Source: Luteolibacter ambystomatis
GTDB taxonomy: Bacteria; Verrucomicrobiota; Verrucomicrobiia; Verrucomicrobiales; Akkermansiaceae
DNA length: 64,000 nt
Reading direction: 5' to 3'
NCBI RefSeq assembly: GCF_018137965.1
Contig: NZ_CP073100.1
Span: 372,001 to 436,000, forward strand
Shown in pieces: positions 45,001 to 53,135 of this stretch. The position numbers and the translations under genes are program-made. The notes beneath the pieces were generated by a model. The model ran no database searches and was not told the origin of the DNA. It worked only from the letters and a program-made list of their open reading frames with translations. Numbering within the stretch: the first letter of the stretch is position 1; every line of letters begins with the position of its first letter.

Positions 45001-46155
45001 GTCAGCGGCACCATCACGGGCAGCGGACCGAATTCCAGCATGGTCTTCCGTCCAGGGGCGGGGCGGGTGGTGACCGTGAGCGGGGCCGGAAATACCTGGG
45101 CGGGCTCGACGTCCACCTTCGGCGGCACGTTCAAGAACGGAGTGAACAACGCGGTGCCCGCGGGATCGGTGATGTCGATGGGCTTCGGCGGCGTGCTCAC
45201 CACCGACAACACGTGGGACTTGAACGGCTTCAGCCAGACTGTGGCGGGGCTCGCGAATTTGAACGGTATTCAGACCGCAGGCCTCAACATCATCACCAAC
45301 AACGGTGGAGTGGATTCCGTACTGACGTTGAATGGCACCACGGACCGATCCTTCACCGGCATTCTCACGGATGGCACGGCACACAAGCTGGCTCTGGTGA
45401 AGAACGGCACGTTCAAACAAACGCTCACCGGAAGCAGCACGCACACGGGAGGCACGACCATCCATGCCGGCACGCTTTCGCTGACCTCACCATCGAGTCT
45501 CGCGGATTCATCCACGGTTGGTATCGATGCCACGGGAGCCACGCTCGATCTGGCCTTCACCGGGACAGAGACGGTGGGGCAGCTCTTCATTGGCGGAGTC
45601 CAAATGGCGAGCGGAACGTGGGGTGGAACCGGCTCCGGTGCGGCGAACATCGACAGCCGTTTTTCCGGTACCGGCACCTTGACCGTGATCTCCGGTCCCG
45701 TGGGAGGCGGCTACGACACGTGGGCTGCGGGCAAGGGCCTGACCGGAGTGAACAACGGCAAGAGCCAGGACCCGGATGGAGATGGCGTGATCAACTTCAC
45801 GGAGTATGCCTTTGATGGTGACCCCTTGTCCGGGGGCCGCGTCGGCAAGCGCATCACCAAGGTGGCGACCGTGGGGTCCGAGAACGTGCTGACGTTGACG
45901 TTTCCTGTCCGCACCACCGCGTCTTTCATGGGGGGAAGCAGTGCATCGGGCGATGGCGTGACCTACACCGTCCAGGCCAGCGTGGATCTTTCCATCTGGA
46001 ACCAGATCCCGGTCAGTGAAACGCCCACAACAGGAGCGGGCGGTCTTCCGACGCTTTCCCCGGGGTACAGCTATCGCACGTTCTACGTTCCCGGCTCCGA
46101 TCCGGCGCTGAATCCGAAGCTCTTCATGCGCGCCATCATCACGGAGACGCCGTGA
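42046..46155 (+). CDS. Giant secreted beta-strand-repeat (PATR) protein
   Basis: 1369 residues with a signal peptide (MKPKYLSSFPGLLAICLAANAGA) and a mature beta-helix built from repeats of the type 'LTKNGIATLTLSGANTYTGGTTV'. At least five 'ANTYTGGT' units are visible. Two modules of 139 and 136 residues (42859-43683) are close tandem duplicates. The C-terminus has DPDGDGVINFTEYAF (calcium-binding type) and a terminal beta module ending LFMRAIITETP. No outer-membrane barrel or PEP-CTERM is present. Unlike the PATR protein of the sialate locus it has no GGT-N11-ACC operator. A structural or adhesive surface role is inferred; no catalytic residues were recognised. Confidence 0.78.
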   Translation: MKPKYLSSFPGLLAICLAANAGATDYQWNGTTDSLWTTTTNWSAAGVPSYGSTLTADRLQIYNATKPAVYDPVADGAGSATTTFGGAAAGGGTSGRGLVIGNSGLGDGALTVNSGTLKIGGTASPLMSNAQNGTLIINGGLLDTISSGGANFITLFGGSNSVTCNVTLNGGEMRVKNFELNGGNAGASSVSNLTLNGGIFTVNGFIRTNATGSSTMTFAGGTLKAGASSSSFFNNLANTTLVVNSAGGTIDTNGFDITIAKAITAGTGAGGLTKNGIATLTLSGANTYTGGTTVNRGFLTFANASAVPASGIITLNAAGSLTASGAQTTVQGWISSGKIATTSTGAIALTASSAENIDFTGYNSLGLSSTAAATYSGSITPGSSGYHFGGGISTVLTVSTVLADVSGATGLTKSGFGSVTLTGANTYTGGTVIDGGYLAFDSGAVPATALIAVNAGASLVATGAQTTVMGWLASGRVAASSAGNIALKSASSEAIDFTGFNSLGLSASGAVTFSGTIIPSMGGYFFGGDTGNSLTLSSALGGGNVPVTKSGAGTLVFASAAPNTYTGLTTISAGNLSVTAPDGVVAIAGNVLVNGTGVLSTDSSKNNRIASTATVTVDGASAQFQIGANGSNTLNVLAVNNSGTVSIGTGTAALRPDGGITSAGGGSITGTASQAALDFNGGLRTITVTSGRLDIGTGISNGTLAKNGAGVLALYGANTYTGGTNLNSGTLGAFSSGALGTSGVISFNGGTLQHGSGVATDFSSRFSNADGQQYRIDTNGQAIIYATALTSNGGTVMKSGGGTLTLSGANTYTGGTTVTAGILAAGNMSAFGTAPINLNGGQLDPGNLTLANHVVLGGGGITGTGILGGVISETGGSQGLVSTGAVTLAGANTFTGGVTVASGTLTIANAQAMGAAGGTNAVTTDGAVLALSGNITVSGENITLTGTANSRGALQSSSGNNTFAGNITIANAATRIGSQDGADLTVSGTITGSGPNSSMVFRPGAGRVVTVSGAGNTWAGSTSTFGGTFKNGVNNAVPAGSVMSMGFGGVLTTDNTWDLNGFSQTVAGLANLNGIQTAGLNIITNNGGVDSVLTLNGTTDRSFTGILTDGTAHKLALVKNGTFKQTLTGSSTHTGGTTIHAGTLSLTSPSSLADSSTVGIDATGATLDLAFTGTETVGQLFIGGVQMASGTWGGTGSGAANIDSRFSGTGTLTVISGPVGGGYDTWAAGKGLTGVNNGKSQDPDGDGVINFTEYAFDGDPLSGGRVGKRITKVATVGSENVLTLTFPVRTTASFMGGSSASGDGVTYTVQASVDLSIWNQIPVSETPTTGAGGLPTLSPGYSYRTFYVPGSDPALNPKLFMRAIITETP
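42859..43683 (+). repeat. Two tandem ~410-bp coding modules within the PATR gene
   Basis: Module 1 (42859-43275, 417 bp) and module 2 (43276-43683, 408 bp) encode near-parallel sequences. Both begin L-T-K-(N/S)-G, contain ANTYTGGT, then 'SGAQTTVQGW' or 'TGAQTTVMGW', 'ENIDFTGYNSLGLS' or 'EAIDFTGFNSLGLS'. A third partial copy starts at 43684. Confidence 0.75.
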
Positions 46156-46163
46156 GATTTTCT

Positions 46164-46220
46164 GGGTAACATGCAATGCATCCGCCCCGGCTTGGTTCCC
46201 GAGCCGGGGCGGACTTTTTT
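46164..46220 (+). terminator. Strong terminator preceded by conserved GGGTAACATGCAATG
   Basis: GGGTAACATGCAATG (46164-46178) then an 11-bp perfect stem CCGCCCCGGCT / AGCCGGGGCGG (46182-46192 and 46202-46212) and ACTTTTTT. It terminates the PATR gene and abuts the stop of the convergent lipoprotein gene. Confidence 0.9.
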
Positions 46221-46573
46221 CAGTTCGCCCGTGGTGGCAGCAGGCTGCCATCCATCATCCCGGCATTGTTCGGGAGCGTGGGTTCCTTGAAATCGACCGG
46301 GCCTCTGAAAAAGCCCCAGAAGCCGCCGGTATCGCGCTGGCGGCGGGTGTTCTCAAAGGCGAGCGCCTTTTCCTGGCCGGTCTGGAATTCCTTCAGATCC
46401 TTCTGGCGGACTTCCACGACATCGATCCGAGCGGGCATCAGGTCGGAGACGGAGAATCGGGAAACCTTGGTGAGTCCCGCCGTGGTCTTGTCCTTCAGTT
46501 TGGTCATCGTCCCGCAGGACGCGAGCAACAGGCACAAGGGGGCCACATAGATGGGAAGGCTTCGCAAGTTCAT
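46220..46573 (-). CDS. Small lipoprotein of unknown function
   Basis: 117 residues. The lipobox 'LLLASC' follows a short signal (MNLRSLPIYVAPLCL), so it should be lipidated at Cys20. The mature part is basic and partly helical (RIDVVEVRQKDLKEFQTGQEKALAFENTRRQ) and ends with a proline-rich stretch. No family was recognised. Its stop codon overlaps the T-run of the PATR terminator. It stands alone between that gene and the glycosidase-like pair. Confidence 0.7.
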   Translation of the reverse strand: MNLRSLPIYVAPLCLLLASCGTMTKLKDKTTAGLTKVSRFSVSDLMPARIDVVEVRQKDLKEFQTGQEKALAFENTRRQRDTGGFWGFFRGPVDFKEPTLPNNAGMMDGSLLPPRAN

Positions 46574-46674
46574 GGCGGTAAAGGCGGGACGACCTGTTCC
46601 GTGCGCACATGCATATCAGGCCGCAGGGACTTGTCCACTCCGGCCTTTTGTAGCGGAACCGTCACCCGGAGGTG

Positions 46675-47415
46675 TCATTTCACCTTCGGCAGGATGGCGA
46701 TTCCGCTCCGCACCGGATTCACTTCCTTGAGGTAGAGCGGCAGGGCGCTCTCGCTTCGGGCGATCCAGAGCGCGGACGACAGGCCGTTGCCAAGACTGAG
46801 GGCACGGGAGACTTGGAACTTGGGAAACGTGGCCTTGTCCGCCAGCATGCGGGCCAGTCCGTCCATGGTGGCACTGGGCACGTAGAGGATCGCCCATTGG
46901 CCATTCCCCGAAGAAACGATCACGCAGTGGCGGGCGAAGAACCTAGTGTCCAATCCGGCGGCGGGTTTGCCGTCTTCGACCAGCATCGGCCCGCATTGCA
47001 GGCCTTGGGCGATGGCGGCTCCTTCGCCGGGTTTGAGCGTGGCGGCGTTTTCCAGCGACAGGCGGCCTTTTCTCAAGAGCAGAGCTCCGCCGCCCTGTGG
47101 GCCGGTCTCGGCCGGGGAGATCTGTTTGAGTTCCGAGACGATGAGTCCGGCGGGCTTGCCATCCGGCGTGGGGACGCCGCCGCTGCATCCGGCGAAAGCT
47201 CCGATGCTGGCGAAGGCATCACCCAACGTCTGCCCCTCGGTGGTCGCGGGCTTCTCGCGATCCACCACACGGATGGTTTCCTTGGTCTCATCAAAGAGAT
47301 AGCCATGGCAGGAGCCATCGCGTCCGCCCGGACCGGTTTTGGCATCGAAGCGGAAGGTCTCTCCGCCAGCGGCAAAGGCTGCGGTGGAGAGAAACAGGAC
47401 AAGGCGGTGAATCAT
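46675..47415 (-). CDS. Secreted phosphodiester-glycosidase-family (NAGPA/DUF2233-like) protein
   Basis: 246 residues with signal peptide (MIHRLVLFLSTAAFAAGG). Family-like blocks are 'GAFAGCSGGVPTPDGKPAGLIVS', 'LQCGPMLVEDGKPAAGLD' and 'ATMDGLARMLAD', parallel to those of the neighbouring gene ('INAGFFTPEGAPLGLVVS', 'IQAGPLLVENRSPVGGLD'). The canonical NAGFF is changed to FAGCSGG, and the LNFDGG block near the C-terminus is replaced by LGNGLSSALWI, so activity is doubtful. It overlaps its upstream paralogue by 4 bp. Confidence 0.68.
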   Translation of the reverse strand: MIHRLVLFLSTAAFAAGGETFRFDAKTGPGGRDGSCHGYLFDETKETIRVVDREKPATTEGQTLGDAFASIGAFAGCSGGVPTPDGKPAGLIVSELKQISPAETGPQGGGALLLRKGRLSLENAATLKPGEGAAIAQGLQCGPMLVEDGKPAAGLDTRFFARHCVIVSSGNGQWAILYVPSATMDGLARMLADKATFPKFQVSRALSLGNGLSSALWIARSESALPLYLKEVNPVRSGIAILPKVK

Positions 47416-48296
47416 GGGCTGACGGGTTTGAGGACCAGGAAATTGCGGACCGGTTTGTTCCAGATCGGGCGGGTGAAGGCGCCGCCACCGGTGACTTGAT
47501 CGGAAATCCAGATTTCGGCCGAGCGCCCGCCATCAAAGTTCAAGGCGGTCGCCACCGGCCAACCGGCGGGGGAGGCCCCGGCAAGAGCCTGGGAGATCTG
47601 CTGGAGGGTGCATGCACCGCTGCGGGCCATCATCCAACGGGTGCCCCCGTCCCATAGAAGAACCGTGCGGGGGCTGGACTTGATGTTATCGAGACCTCCC
47701 ACCGGGCTGCGGTTTTCAACAAGCAGAGGACCTGCCTGGATCAACTCGCTCATACGGCGGGCCGAGGCACTGCCAAGTTTCTCGCGACGAGTGATCGCGC
47801 TCCGCCCACCGCCATCCACATACCAGACTGCGGAACCGAGGGAGGAGGCGCCATTCCATCCACCACGGACGGTTCCAGCGCTGACGACGAGGCCGAGCGG
47901 CGCACCTTCCGGAGTGAAGAATCCGGCATTGATCGCGGCGATGCCGTGTCGTGCCCGTCCGGCGGATTGGCTGTCCGCCCATTGTGAGCCGGGGCCGCTT
48001 GGTTGATCGGCGACTTCGAGACGGTGAGTACGGGAATCGAAGGCAATACCGTCCAATAGGATGCCTGCGGCTTCGATCGAAATATGGCGGGGAGAAGTGA
48101 TCGGATGCCCGGATGCCACCGGGACATTGGTCACGACCGGGGCCTCGATCTGTGCGGCGGCCGGTATGGCGGCAGGGGGCGGAACTTTTTGGGAAGCTGC
48201 CTGTGTCTGCGGGGTGGGGGACGGCGGCGGCTTCACCGGGGAGCATCCCATCGTCAGCAGCGCCAGCCCGCAACCTATCCATCGCTTTTGAATCAC
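47412..48296 (-). CDS. Phosphodiester-glycosidase-family (NAGPA/DUF2233) lipoprotein
   Basis: 294 residues with GTG start. MIQKRWIGCGLALLTMGC is a lipoprotein signal with lipobox LTMGC, followed by a proline/alanine-rich linker. The domain (about 75-290) has 'GIAAINAGFFTPEGAPLGLVVSAG', 'IQAGPLLVE', 'SPRTVLLWDG' and 'ALNFDGGRSAEIWI'. These are the conserved blocks of the uncovering-enzyme-like phosphodiester glycosidase family, which cleaves sugar-phosphodiester linkages. An open frame continues upstream but gives no signal peptide, so GTG at 48296 is preferred. The likely substrate is an envelope glycophosphodiester; this is inference. Confidence 0.75.
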   Translation of the reverse strand: MIQKRWIGCGLALLTMGCSPVKPPPSPTPQTQAASQKVPPPAAIPAAAQIEAPVVTNVPVASGHPITSPRHISIEAAGILLDGIAFDSRTHRLEVADQPSGPGSQWADSQSAGRARHGIAAINAGFFTPEGAPLGLVVSAGTVRGGWNGASSLGSAVWYVDGGGRSAITRREKLGSASARRMSELIQAGPLLVENRSPVGGLDNIKSSPRTVLLWDGGTRWMMARSGACTLQQISQALAGASPAGWPVATALNFDGGRSAEIWISDQVTGGGAFTRPIWNKPVRNFLVLKPVSP

Positions 48297-48339
48297 CCCC
48301 GATGGTTGGCATGGCGACCCCGGCTTTGCAACTTCGCCC

Positions 48340-49257
48340 TCACTCGCGCCAGCCCACTCCCAGCAGCGTCTGGAATCCAGGCGCGCTGGCTTCGCGGTCG
48401 GCCACGGTGGTTTCCACGCCGGAGAACCCGGCTTTCTCCAGCATCGTGGCGAGGTCGCTTTCGGCAAAGCCGAGCCAGCGGTCCGCATAGAGTTCGCGGG
48501 CTTCCTCGAAGGTATGCTGGAGCAGATCGAGGACGATCAGGCGGCCACTCGGTTTCAATATCCGGAAAGCGGCTTCCAGCGCGCGTTGCGGATGCTCCGC
48601 GTGATGGAGGGCCTGGCTGAGGATGGCGAGGTCCACGCTGGCGTTCTCGATGGGAGGTTCCTCAATATCGCCGAGGCGGTATTCGAGATTGGGGAGGCCA
48701 TGTTTCACCGCCAGCTCGCGGCCGAATTCGACCATCTTTGGCGAAAGGTCCACGGCGATCACCTTTTCGGCACGGCGGGCCAGTAATTGAGAAAGCGTGC
48801 CTTCGCCCGCACCCAGATCGGCCACCACGCGGTAGTTCAGCACCCGCAGCATGGCTTCGGCGAGGCCCTTCCAGGAACGACCTGGGACGTAGTCGCGTCC
48901 GAAGCGGCCGGCCAGTTCATCGAAATAGGCACGCGAAGCGTCCTTGCGCTTGGAAAGGAGGTGCCGCAGGGCGGAGGAGTCCTTTTCCACCTCCCGGACT
49001 TCCTGGGCGGCGAGGCGGGCGACTTCCAGCAGGTCCGGCGTGGCCGAGCACGAGTAGATGTTGTTTTTGCCGCTGCGTTCGTCCTCCACCAAACCCTCCG
49101 TTTTCATCTGGGAAAGCTGGGTGGAAATGCGGCTCTGGCCCATGCCGAGGATCTCCTGCAATTCCGCCACGGACAACGCTTCCTGCTCCAGCAGCATCAG
49201 GATGCGCAGGCGGGTGGGATCGGCCAGGAGCTTCAGGGATTTGAGCATTGACGCCAT
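48340..49257 (-). CDS. ArsR-type regulator fused to SAM methyltransferase domain, SahR-like
   Basis: 305 residues. Residues 1-80 are an ArsR winged helix ([30 protein letters not shown]-type). Residues about 110-300 are a class I methyltransferase fold with motif I '[16 protein letters not shown]', '[14 protein letters not shown]' and '[30 protein letters not shown]'. SahR of Proteobacteria has this architecture and represses S-adenosylmethionine-cycle genes in response to S-adenosylhomocysteine. Here the gene is divergent from metK-ahcY with a 57-bp gap, which strongly supports the same job. Metal-binding residues of classical ArsR are not evident. Confidence 0.82.
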   Translation of the reverse strand: MASMLKSLKLLADPTRLRILMLLEQEALSVAELQEILGMGQSRISTQLSQMKTEGLVEDERSGKNNIYSCSATPDLLEVARLAAQEVREVEKDSSALRHLLSKRKDASRAYFDELAGRFGRDYVPGRSWKGLAEAMLRVLNYRVVADLGAGEGTLSQLLARRAEKVIAVDLSPKMVEFGRELAVKHGLPNLEYRLGDIEEPPIENASVDLAILSQALHHAEHPQRALEAAFRILKPSGRLIVLDLLQHTFEEARELYADRWLGFAESDLATMLEKAGFSGVETTVADREASAPGFQTLLGVGWRE

Positions 49258-49284
49258 GTGCCCAGCGATTACATCAACGCATCA

Positions 49285-49306
49285 CGATTTGACGATACGA
49301 AAATCG
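49285..49306. promoter_or_regulatory. Candidate SahR-like operator
   Basis: CGATTT (49285-49290) and AAATCG (49301-49306) form an inverted repeat with 10-bp spacer in the 57-bp divergent gap between the ArsR-methyltransferase gene and metK. Confidence 0.4.
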
Positions 49307-49314
49307 ATTCCCGC

Positions 49315-50481
49315 ATGAGCACCTACATTTTCTCCTCCGAGTCCGTCGGCGAAGGCCATCCCGACAAAGTGGCGGACACGATCTCCGATGCGATCCTCGA
49401 TGCAGTCCTCGCGCAGGACCCGAAGGGCCGCGTGGCGTGCGAAACCCTGGTGAAGAGCAACGTCGTCGTGATCGCCGGCGAGCTGACCACCACCGCAAAG
49501 CTCGATTTCGAGACCATCGTCCGCAATGCCATCCGCGGCATCGGCTACACCAACAGCGACGACGTGTTCCACGCGGACACCGTTTTCATCAACAACTACC
49601 TCACCGGCCAGTCCCCGGACATCGCCCAGGGCGTGGACGCGAAGAAGGCCAAGGGCAAGAAGACCGCGGAGCAGGGTGCCGGCGATCAGGGCATCATGTT
49701 CGGCTACGCTTGCGATGAGACCCCCGAGCTCATGCCCGCGCCGGTGATGTTCGCGCATCGCCTCGGCCGTGAGCTCACCGCCATCCGCAAGAGCGGCAAG
49801 GTGAAGTGGCTGCGCCCGGATGCGAAGACCCAGGTGTCCGTCGAGTATGTCGATGGCAAGCCGACCCGCATTGTGAACGTGGTGATCTCCACCCAGCACG
49901 CCGCTGGTGTGGAGCATGCAGAGATTGAGAAGTTCTGCATCGAGAAGGTCATCAAGAAGGTCCTTCCGAAGAACCTGCTCAAGGGCACCGAGTTCCTCAT
50001 CAACCCGACCGGCAATTTCGTGATCGGCGGCCCGCAGGGTGACTCCGGCCTCACCGGCCGCAAGATCATCGTGGACACCTACGGTGGCACCGGCCGCCAC
50101 GGTGGTGGTGCTTTCTCCGGCAAGGACCCGTCGAAGGTCGACCGCTCCGCCGCCTACATGGGCCGCTGGGTGGCCAAGAACGTCGTTGCCGCCGGTTTGG
50201 CCAAGCGCTGCGAGGTCCAGTTCGCCTACGCCATCGGCCACCCGCTCCCGGTGAGCGTGCATGTCGATACCTTCGGCACCGGCACCAAGCCCGACGCTGC
50301 GATTCTCGAAGGCATCCTGAAGGTGTTCTCCTTCAAGCCCGCCGACATCATCAAGCAACTCAAGCTGCTCCGCCCGATCTACTCGAAGTCCACCAACTAC
50401 GGCCACTTCGGCAAGGATGACGAGGACCTCACCTGGGAGCGCACCGACAAGGCCGCGGCTCTGAAGAAGGCCGTCAAGTAA
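49315..50481 (+). CDS. metK: S-adenosylmethionine synthetase
   Basis: 388 residues with '[24 protein letters not shown]' (ATP/metal site), '[16 protein letters not shown]' and the phosphate loop '[23 protein letters not shown]'. It makes SAM from methionine and ATP in the cytosol. The ATG at 49315 ([10 protein letters not shown]) is chosen from family alignment. With ahcY downstream it forms the core of the SAM cycle; no SAM riboswitch structure is visible in the short leader. Confidence 0.95.
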   Translation: MSTYIFSSESVGEGHPDKVADTISDAILDAVLAQDPKGRVACETLVKSNVVVIAGELTTTAKLDFETIVRNAIRGIGYTNSDDVFHADTVFINNYLTGQSPDIAQGVDAKKAKGKKTAEQGAGDQGIMFGYACDETPELMPAPVMFAHRLGRELTAIRKSGKVKWLRPDAKTQVSVEYVDGKPTRIVNVVISTQHAAGVEHAEIEKFCIEKVIKKVLPKNLLKGTEFLINPTGNFVIGGPQGDSGLTGRKIIVDTYGGTGRHGGGAFSGKDPSKVDRSAAYMGRWVAKNVVAAGLAKRCEVQFAYAIGHPLPVSVHVDTFGTGTKPDAAILEGILKVFSFKPADIIKQLKLLRPIYSKSTNYGHFGKDDEDLTWERTDKAAALKKAVK

Positions 50482-50492
50482 CTCAAGAATCG

Positions 50493-50560
50493 ACCGCAGA
50501 TTTCGCTGATTCCGCAGATTTAAACACTCTTCAATCTGCGGAATCAGCGAAATCTGCGGT
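50493..50560. repeat. 28-bp perfect inverted repeat between metK and ahcY
   Basis: Arms 50493-50520 and 50533-50560 are perfectly complementary, with a 12-nt loop; each arm holds two copies of CCGCAGATT- or AATCTGCGG-like words. It starts 12 bp after the metK stop and ends 16 bp before the ahcY ATG. It could be a REP-like element or an RNA hairpin that affects the metK/ahcY ratio. There is no T-run. Confidence 0.8.
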
Positions 50561-50576
50561 CCAAGTTTCCATTCAT

Positions 50577-52022
50577 ATGCAAACTCTCGAACCACCCACC
50601 TCCAAAGCTTCCGTGAGCACTGACTACAAAGTTGCCGACATCTCCCTTGCCGATTTCGGCCGCAAGGAAATCCAGATCGCCGAGCATGAGATGCCTGGTC
50701 TCATGGCCACCCGCGCCAAGTACGGCTCGGAGAAGCCGCTGCAGGGCGTACGCATCATGGGCTCGCTGCACATGACCATCCAGACCGCCGTGCTCATCGA
50801 GACGCTCGTCGAACTCGGTGCCGAAGTACGATGGGTCTCGTGCAACATCTTCTCCACCCAGGACCACGCCGCCGCCGCCATCGCCGCCGCCGGTATCCCG
50901 GTCTTCGCCTGGAAGGGCGAGACGCTGGAGGAATACTGGTGGTGTACGTGGCAGGCCATCGTCAATCCGCAGGGCCTTGGTCCGGAACTCATCGTCGATG
51001 ACGGTGGCGACGCGACCCTTCTCATCCACAAGGGCTATGAGATGGAGAACGGTTCCGACTGGATCAACACCGCTTCCGGTTCTCATGAAGAGCAGGTCAT
51101 CAAGGACCTTCTCAAGAAGATCAAGGTCGAGCAGCCCGGTATCTTCGCGACCATCGTGAAGGACTGGAAGGGTGTTTCCGAGGAGACCACCACCGGCGTC
51201 CACCGCCTCTATCAGATGGCGAAGGCCGGAACGCTGCTTGTTCCGGCGATCAACGTGAACGACTCCGTGACCAAGTCGAAGTTCGACAACCTCTACGGCT
51301 GCCGCGAGTCGCTCGTAGACGGTATCAAGCGCGCTACGGATGTGATGATCTCCGGCAAGGTCGGCGTGGTCTGCGGCTACGGCGATGTCGGCAAGGGCTG
51401 CGCCCAGGCTCTCCGCGGCCAAGGCGCCCAAGTGGTCGTGACCGAAGTCGATCCGATCTGCGCGCTGCAGGCGGCGATGGAAGGCTTCCGCGTGCTCACC
51501 GTCGAGGACACCCTCGGCTGGGGTGACATCTACGTCACCACCACGGGCAACAAGGACATCATCCGCCTCGAGCACATGGAGAAGATGAAGGACCAGGCGA
51601 TCGTCTGCAACATCGGCCACTTCGACAACGAGATCCAGATCGACAAGCTCAACAACGCCGCTGGTATCGCCCGCACGAACATCAAGCCGCAGGTGGACAA
51701 GTACACCTTCCCGACCGGCAACAGCATCTACATGCTTGCCGAAGGCCGCCTCGTGAACCTCGGCTGCGCCACCGGCCACCCGTCGTTCGTGATGTCGAAC
51801 AGCTTCACCAACCAGACGCTCGCCCAGATCGACCTCTGGAAGAACCGCGGCACCAACAAGGCCGGTGAAGTGAAGGTGCTCTCGAAGCAGCTCGATGAGG
51901 AAGTCGCCCGCCTCCACCTCGCGAAGGTGGGTGCGAAGCTCACCGTCCTCACCCAGGACCAGGCCGACTACATCAGCGTGCCGGTGGAAGGTCCGTACAA
52001 GCCGGACCACTACCGCTACTGA
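50577..52022 (+). CDS. ahcY: Adenosylhomocysteinase
   Basis: 481 residues with NAD-binding '[27 protein letters not shown]', substrate segments '[25 protein letters not shown]' and '[10 protein letters not shown]', and the terminal KPDHYRY that is conserved in the family. It hydrolyses S-adenosylhomocysteine to homocysteine and adenosine, relieving methyltransferase inhibition. The length matches bacterial and eukaryotic AhcY with the 40-residue insert. It follows metK in the same unit and ends at a strong terminator. Confidence 0.96.
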   Translation: MQTLEPPTSKASVSTDYKVADISLADFGRKEIQIAEHEMPGLMATRAKYGSEKPLQGVRIMGSLHMTIQTAVLIETLVELGAEVRWVSCNIFSTQDHAAAAIAAAGIPVFAWKGETLEEYWWCTWQAIVNPQGLGPELIVDDGGDATLLIHKGYEMENGSDWINTASGSHEEQVIKDLLKKIKVEQPGIFATIVKDWKGVSEETTTGVHRLYQMAKAGTLLVPAINVNDSVTKSKFDNLYGCRESLVDGIKRATDVMISGKVGVVCGYGDVGKGCAQALRGQGAQVVVTEVDPICALQAAMEGFRVLTVEDTLGWGDIYVTTTGNKDIIRLEHMEKMKDQAIVCNIGHFDNEIQIDKLNNAAGIARTNIKPQVDKYTFPTGNSIYMLAEGRLVNLGCATGHPSFVMSNSFTNQTLAQIDLWKNRGTNKAGEVKVLSKQLDEEVARLHLAKVGAKLTVLTQDQADYISVPVEGPYKPDHYRY

Positions 52023-52038
52023 AGTGCTCTCCGCAAGA

Positions 52039-52068
52039 AGCCCCGCCGGGAAACCGGCGGGGCTTTTT
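52039..52068 (+). terminator. Rho-independent terminator of metK-ahcY
   Basis: Perfect 11-bp stem AGCCCCGCCGG / CCGGCGGGGCT (52039-52049 and 52054-52064) with GAAA loop and TTTTT tail, 17 bp past the ahcY stop. Confidence 0.93.
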
Positions 52069-52145
52069 CGTATCGAAGCCATCCTTCAAAAATCCCTCTT
52101 CGATTCCAAGTGCCGGTCATCCCGGAATCTGTTTGAATCCTGCCG

Positions 52146-52682
52146 ATGGTTCCCCAGGTGATCAAACTCTGTTGCCAAGGATGCGGTGCCGACCTCGAAG
52201 TCAGTGAAGAGGTCCGCTTTCTCACCTGCAACTACTGCCATTCCAAACTCGAGGTGGTGCGTGACGTCACCTCCACCCACACTCGCGTTCTTGAGAAGCT
52301 GGAGCGTGCCACGGATCAGATCGTCGGAAACCTGAAGGTGATCGAACTCCAGAACGATCTCGAGCGGCTGGATCGGGAGTGGGAATCGACGCGCCAGTCA
52401 CTGCTCATTCGCGGGCAGAACGGCGGGCTTTACAAACCTTCGATCCTCGCAGCCGTCATTGGAGGCGGGGCTCCGATCATCGGTGGTATCGTGTTTGCCA
52501 CTTTTGCGGGTAGGCATACGATGGGCTGGTTCCCTCTGATTGGTATCGTATTTTCGTGTTTTGGATTCATCAACCTGGCCACCGGCCTCTCCAAAGCCTC
52601 CGCTTTCCAGAACAAACAGGCGGAATATGAGCGCCTCCGGGAACAAGTGGTCCGGCTGATCGAGCGGGAACGTGGCGTTTGA
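52146..52682 (+). CDS. Zinc-ribbon/coiled-coil membrane protein, paralogue 1
   Basis: 178 residues. The N-terminal zinc ribbon is CCQGCGADLEV ... LTCNYCHSKLEV (two CxxC pairs about 19 apart), then a coiled coil around residues 45-85 (LEKLERATDQIVGNLKVIELQNDLERLDREWE), two hydrophobic helices (about 100-150) and a C-terminal basic helix. Three further copies follow on the same strand. The function is not known; the architecture suggests a membrane-bound adaptor with the ribbon in the cytoplasm. It lies downstream of the ahcY terminator and so has its own promoter. Confidence 0.72.
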   Translation: MVPQVIKLCCQGCGADLEVSEEVRFLTCNYCHSKLEVVRDVTSTHTRVLEKLERATDQIVGNLKVIELQNDLERLDREWESTRQSLLIRGQNGGLYKPSILAAVIGGGAPIIGGIVFATFAGRHTMGWFPLIGIVFSCFGFINLATGLSKASAFQNKQAEYERLREQVVRLIERERGV

Positions 52683-52739
52683 CCGAAACGGTGGCACTAT
52701 CGGCTCGCGTCCTTGATGGGGCCCGCTAGCTTCGGGCAA

Positions 52740-53054
52740 ATGTTTCATCGTCTGGTCATCCTGTTCGCCGCGAGCATCTGTTGCCTGAGCTCCTGCGCCA
52801 TCGTGAAGGCTCCTTTCACCATTGCCGGTGCAGTGGTGGAGGGGACTTACAACGTGGGAGAGAAGATCGTGACCGCACCGATTGACGCGTATGACCGCCG
52901 ACAGGCGCGAAAGGATGCCGAGAAGGAAAAGTCGGACAAGGAGGCGGAAAAGAAAAAGGCCAAGCAGCCTCAGATGCAGCCGCAGCAAGGGATGCCTCAG
53001 CCGGGGACCATCATGGATGCCCAGCCGCTGCCTCCGATTGCTCCGCCACAGTGA
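52740..53054 (+). CDS. Small lipoprotein with charged linker
   Basis: 104 residues. Signal with lipobox LSSC (MFHRLVILFAASICCLSSC) gives a lipidated Cys19, followed by a short hydrophobic region (APFTIAGAVVEGTYNVGEKIVTAPIDAYDRRQ), a Lys/Glu-rich stretch (KDAEKEKSDKEAEKKKAK) and a Gln/Pro-rich end. No family was recognised. It lies between zinc-ribbon paralogues 1 and 2 and may be cotranscribed. The ATG at 52740 is preferred over upstream in-frame starts because it gives a proper signal. Confidence 0.65.
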   Translation: MFHRLVILFAASICCLSSCAIVKAPFTIAGAVVEGTYNVGEKIVTAPIDAYDRRQARKDAEKEKSDKEAEKKKAKQPQMQPQQGMPQPGTIMDAQPLPPIAPPQ

Positions 53055-53135
53055 GTGCGATGGTTCCGCTTCCAAACCCGCTTTGATTCTGGAAGAGCTG
53101 TTTGATCGTAAAAATGGCAGTCTCCCGCTCATCCG

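Noticed and set aside
42859-45700. CRISPR-like or tandem DNA repeats
   Set aside because: Repetition follows codon-level protein repeats of the PATR type, with no regular spacer/repeat structure.
49258-49314. SAM or SAH riboswitch ahead of metK
   Set aside because: The leader is only 57 bp and lacks kink-turn or pseudoknot elements; the SahR-like gene better explains regulation.
49282-50595. 437-codon minus-strand frame opposite metK
   Set aside because: Antisense shadow of a certain gene; rich in Gly/Ala/Val/His without domain features.
50544-52082. 512-codon minus-strand frame opposite ahcY
   Set aside because: Antisense shadow of ahcY, with no start signal or motif, and it crosses the intergenic inverted repeat.
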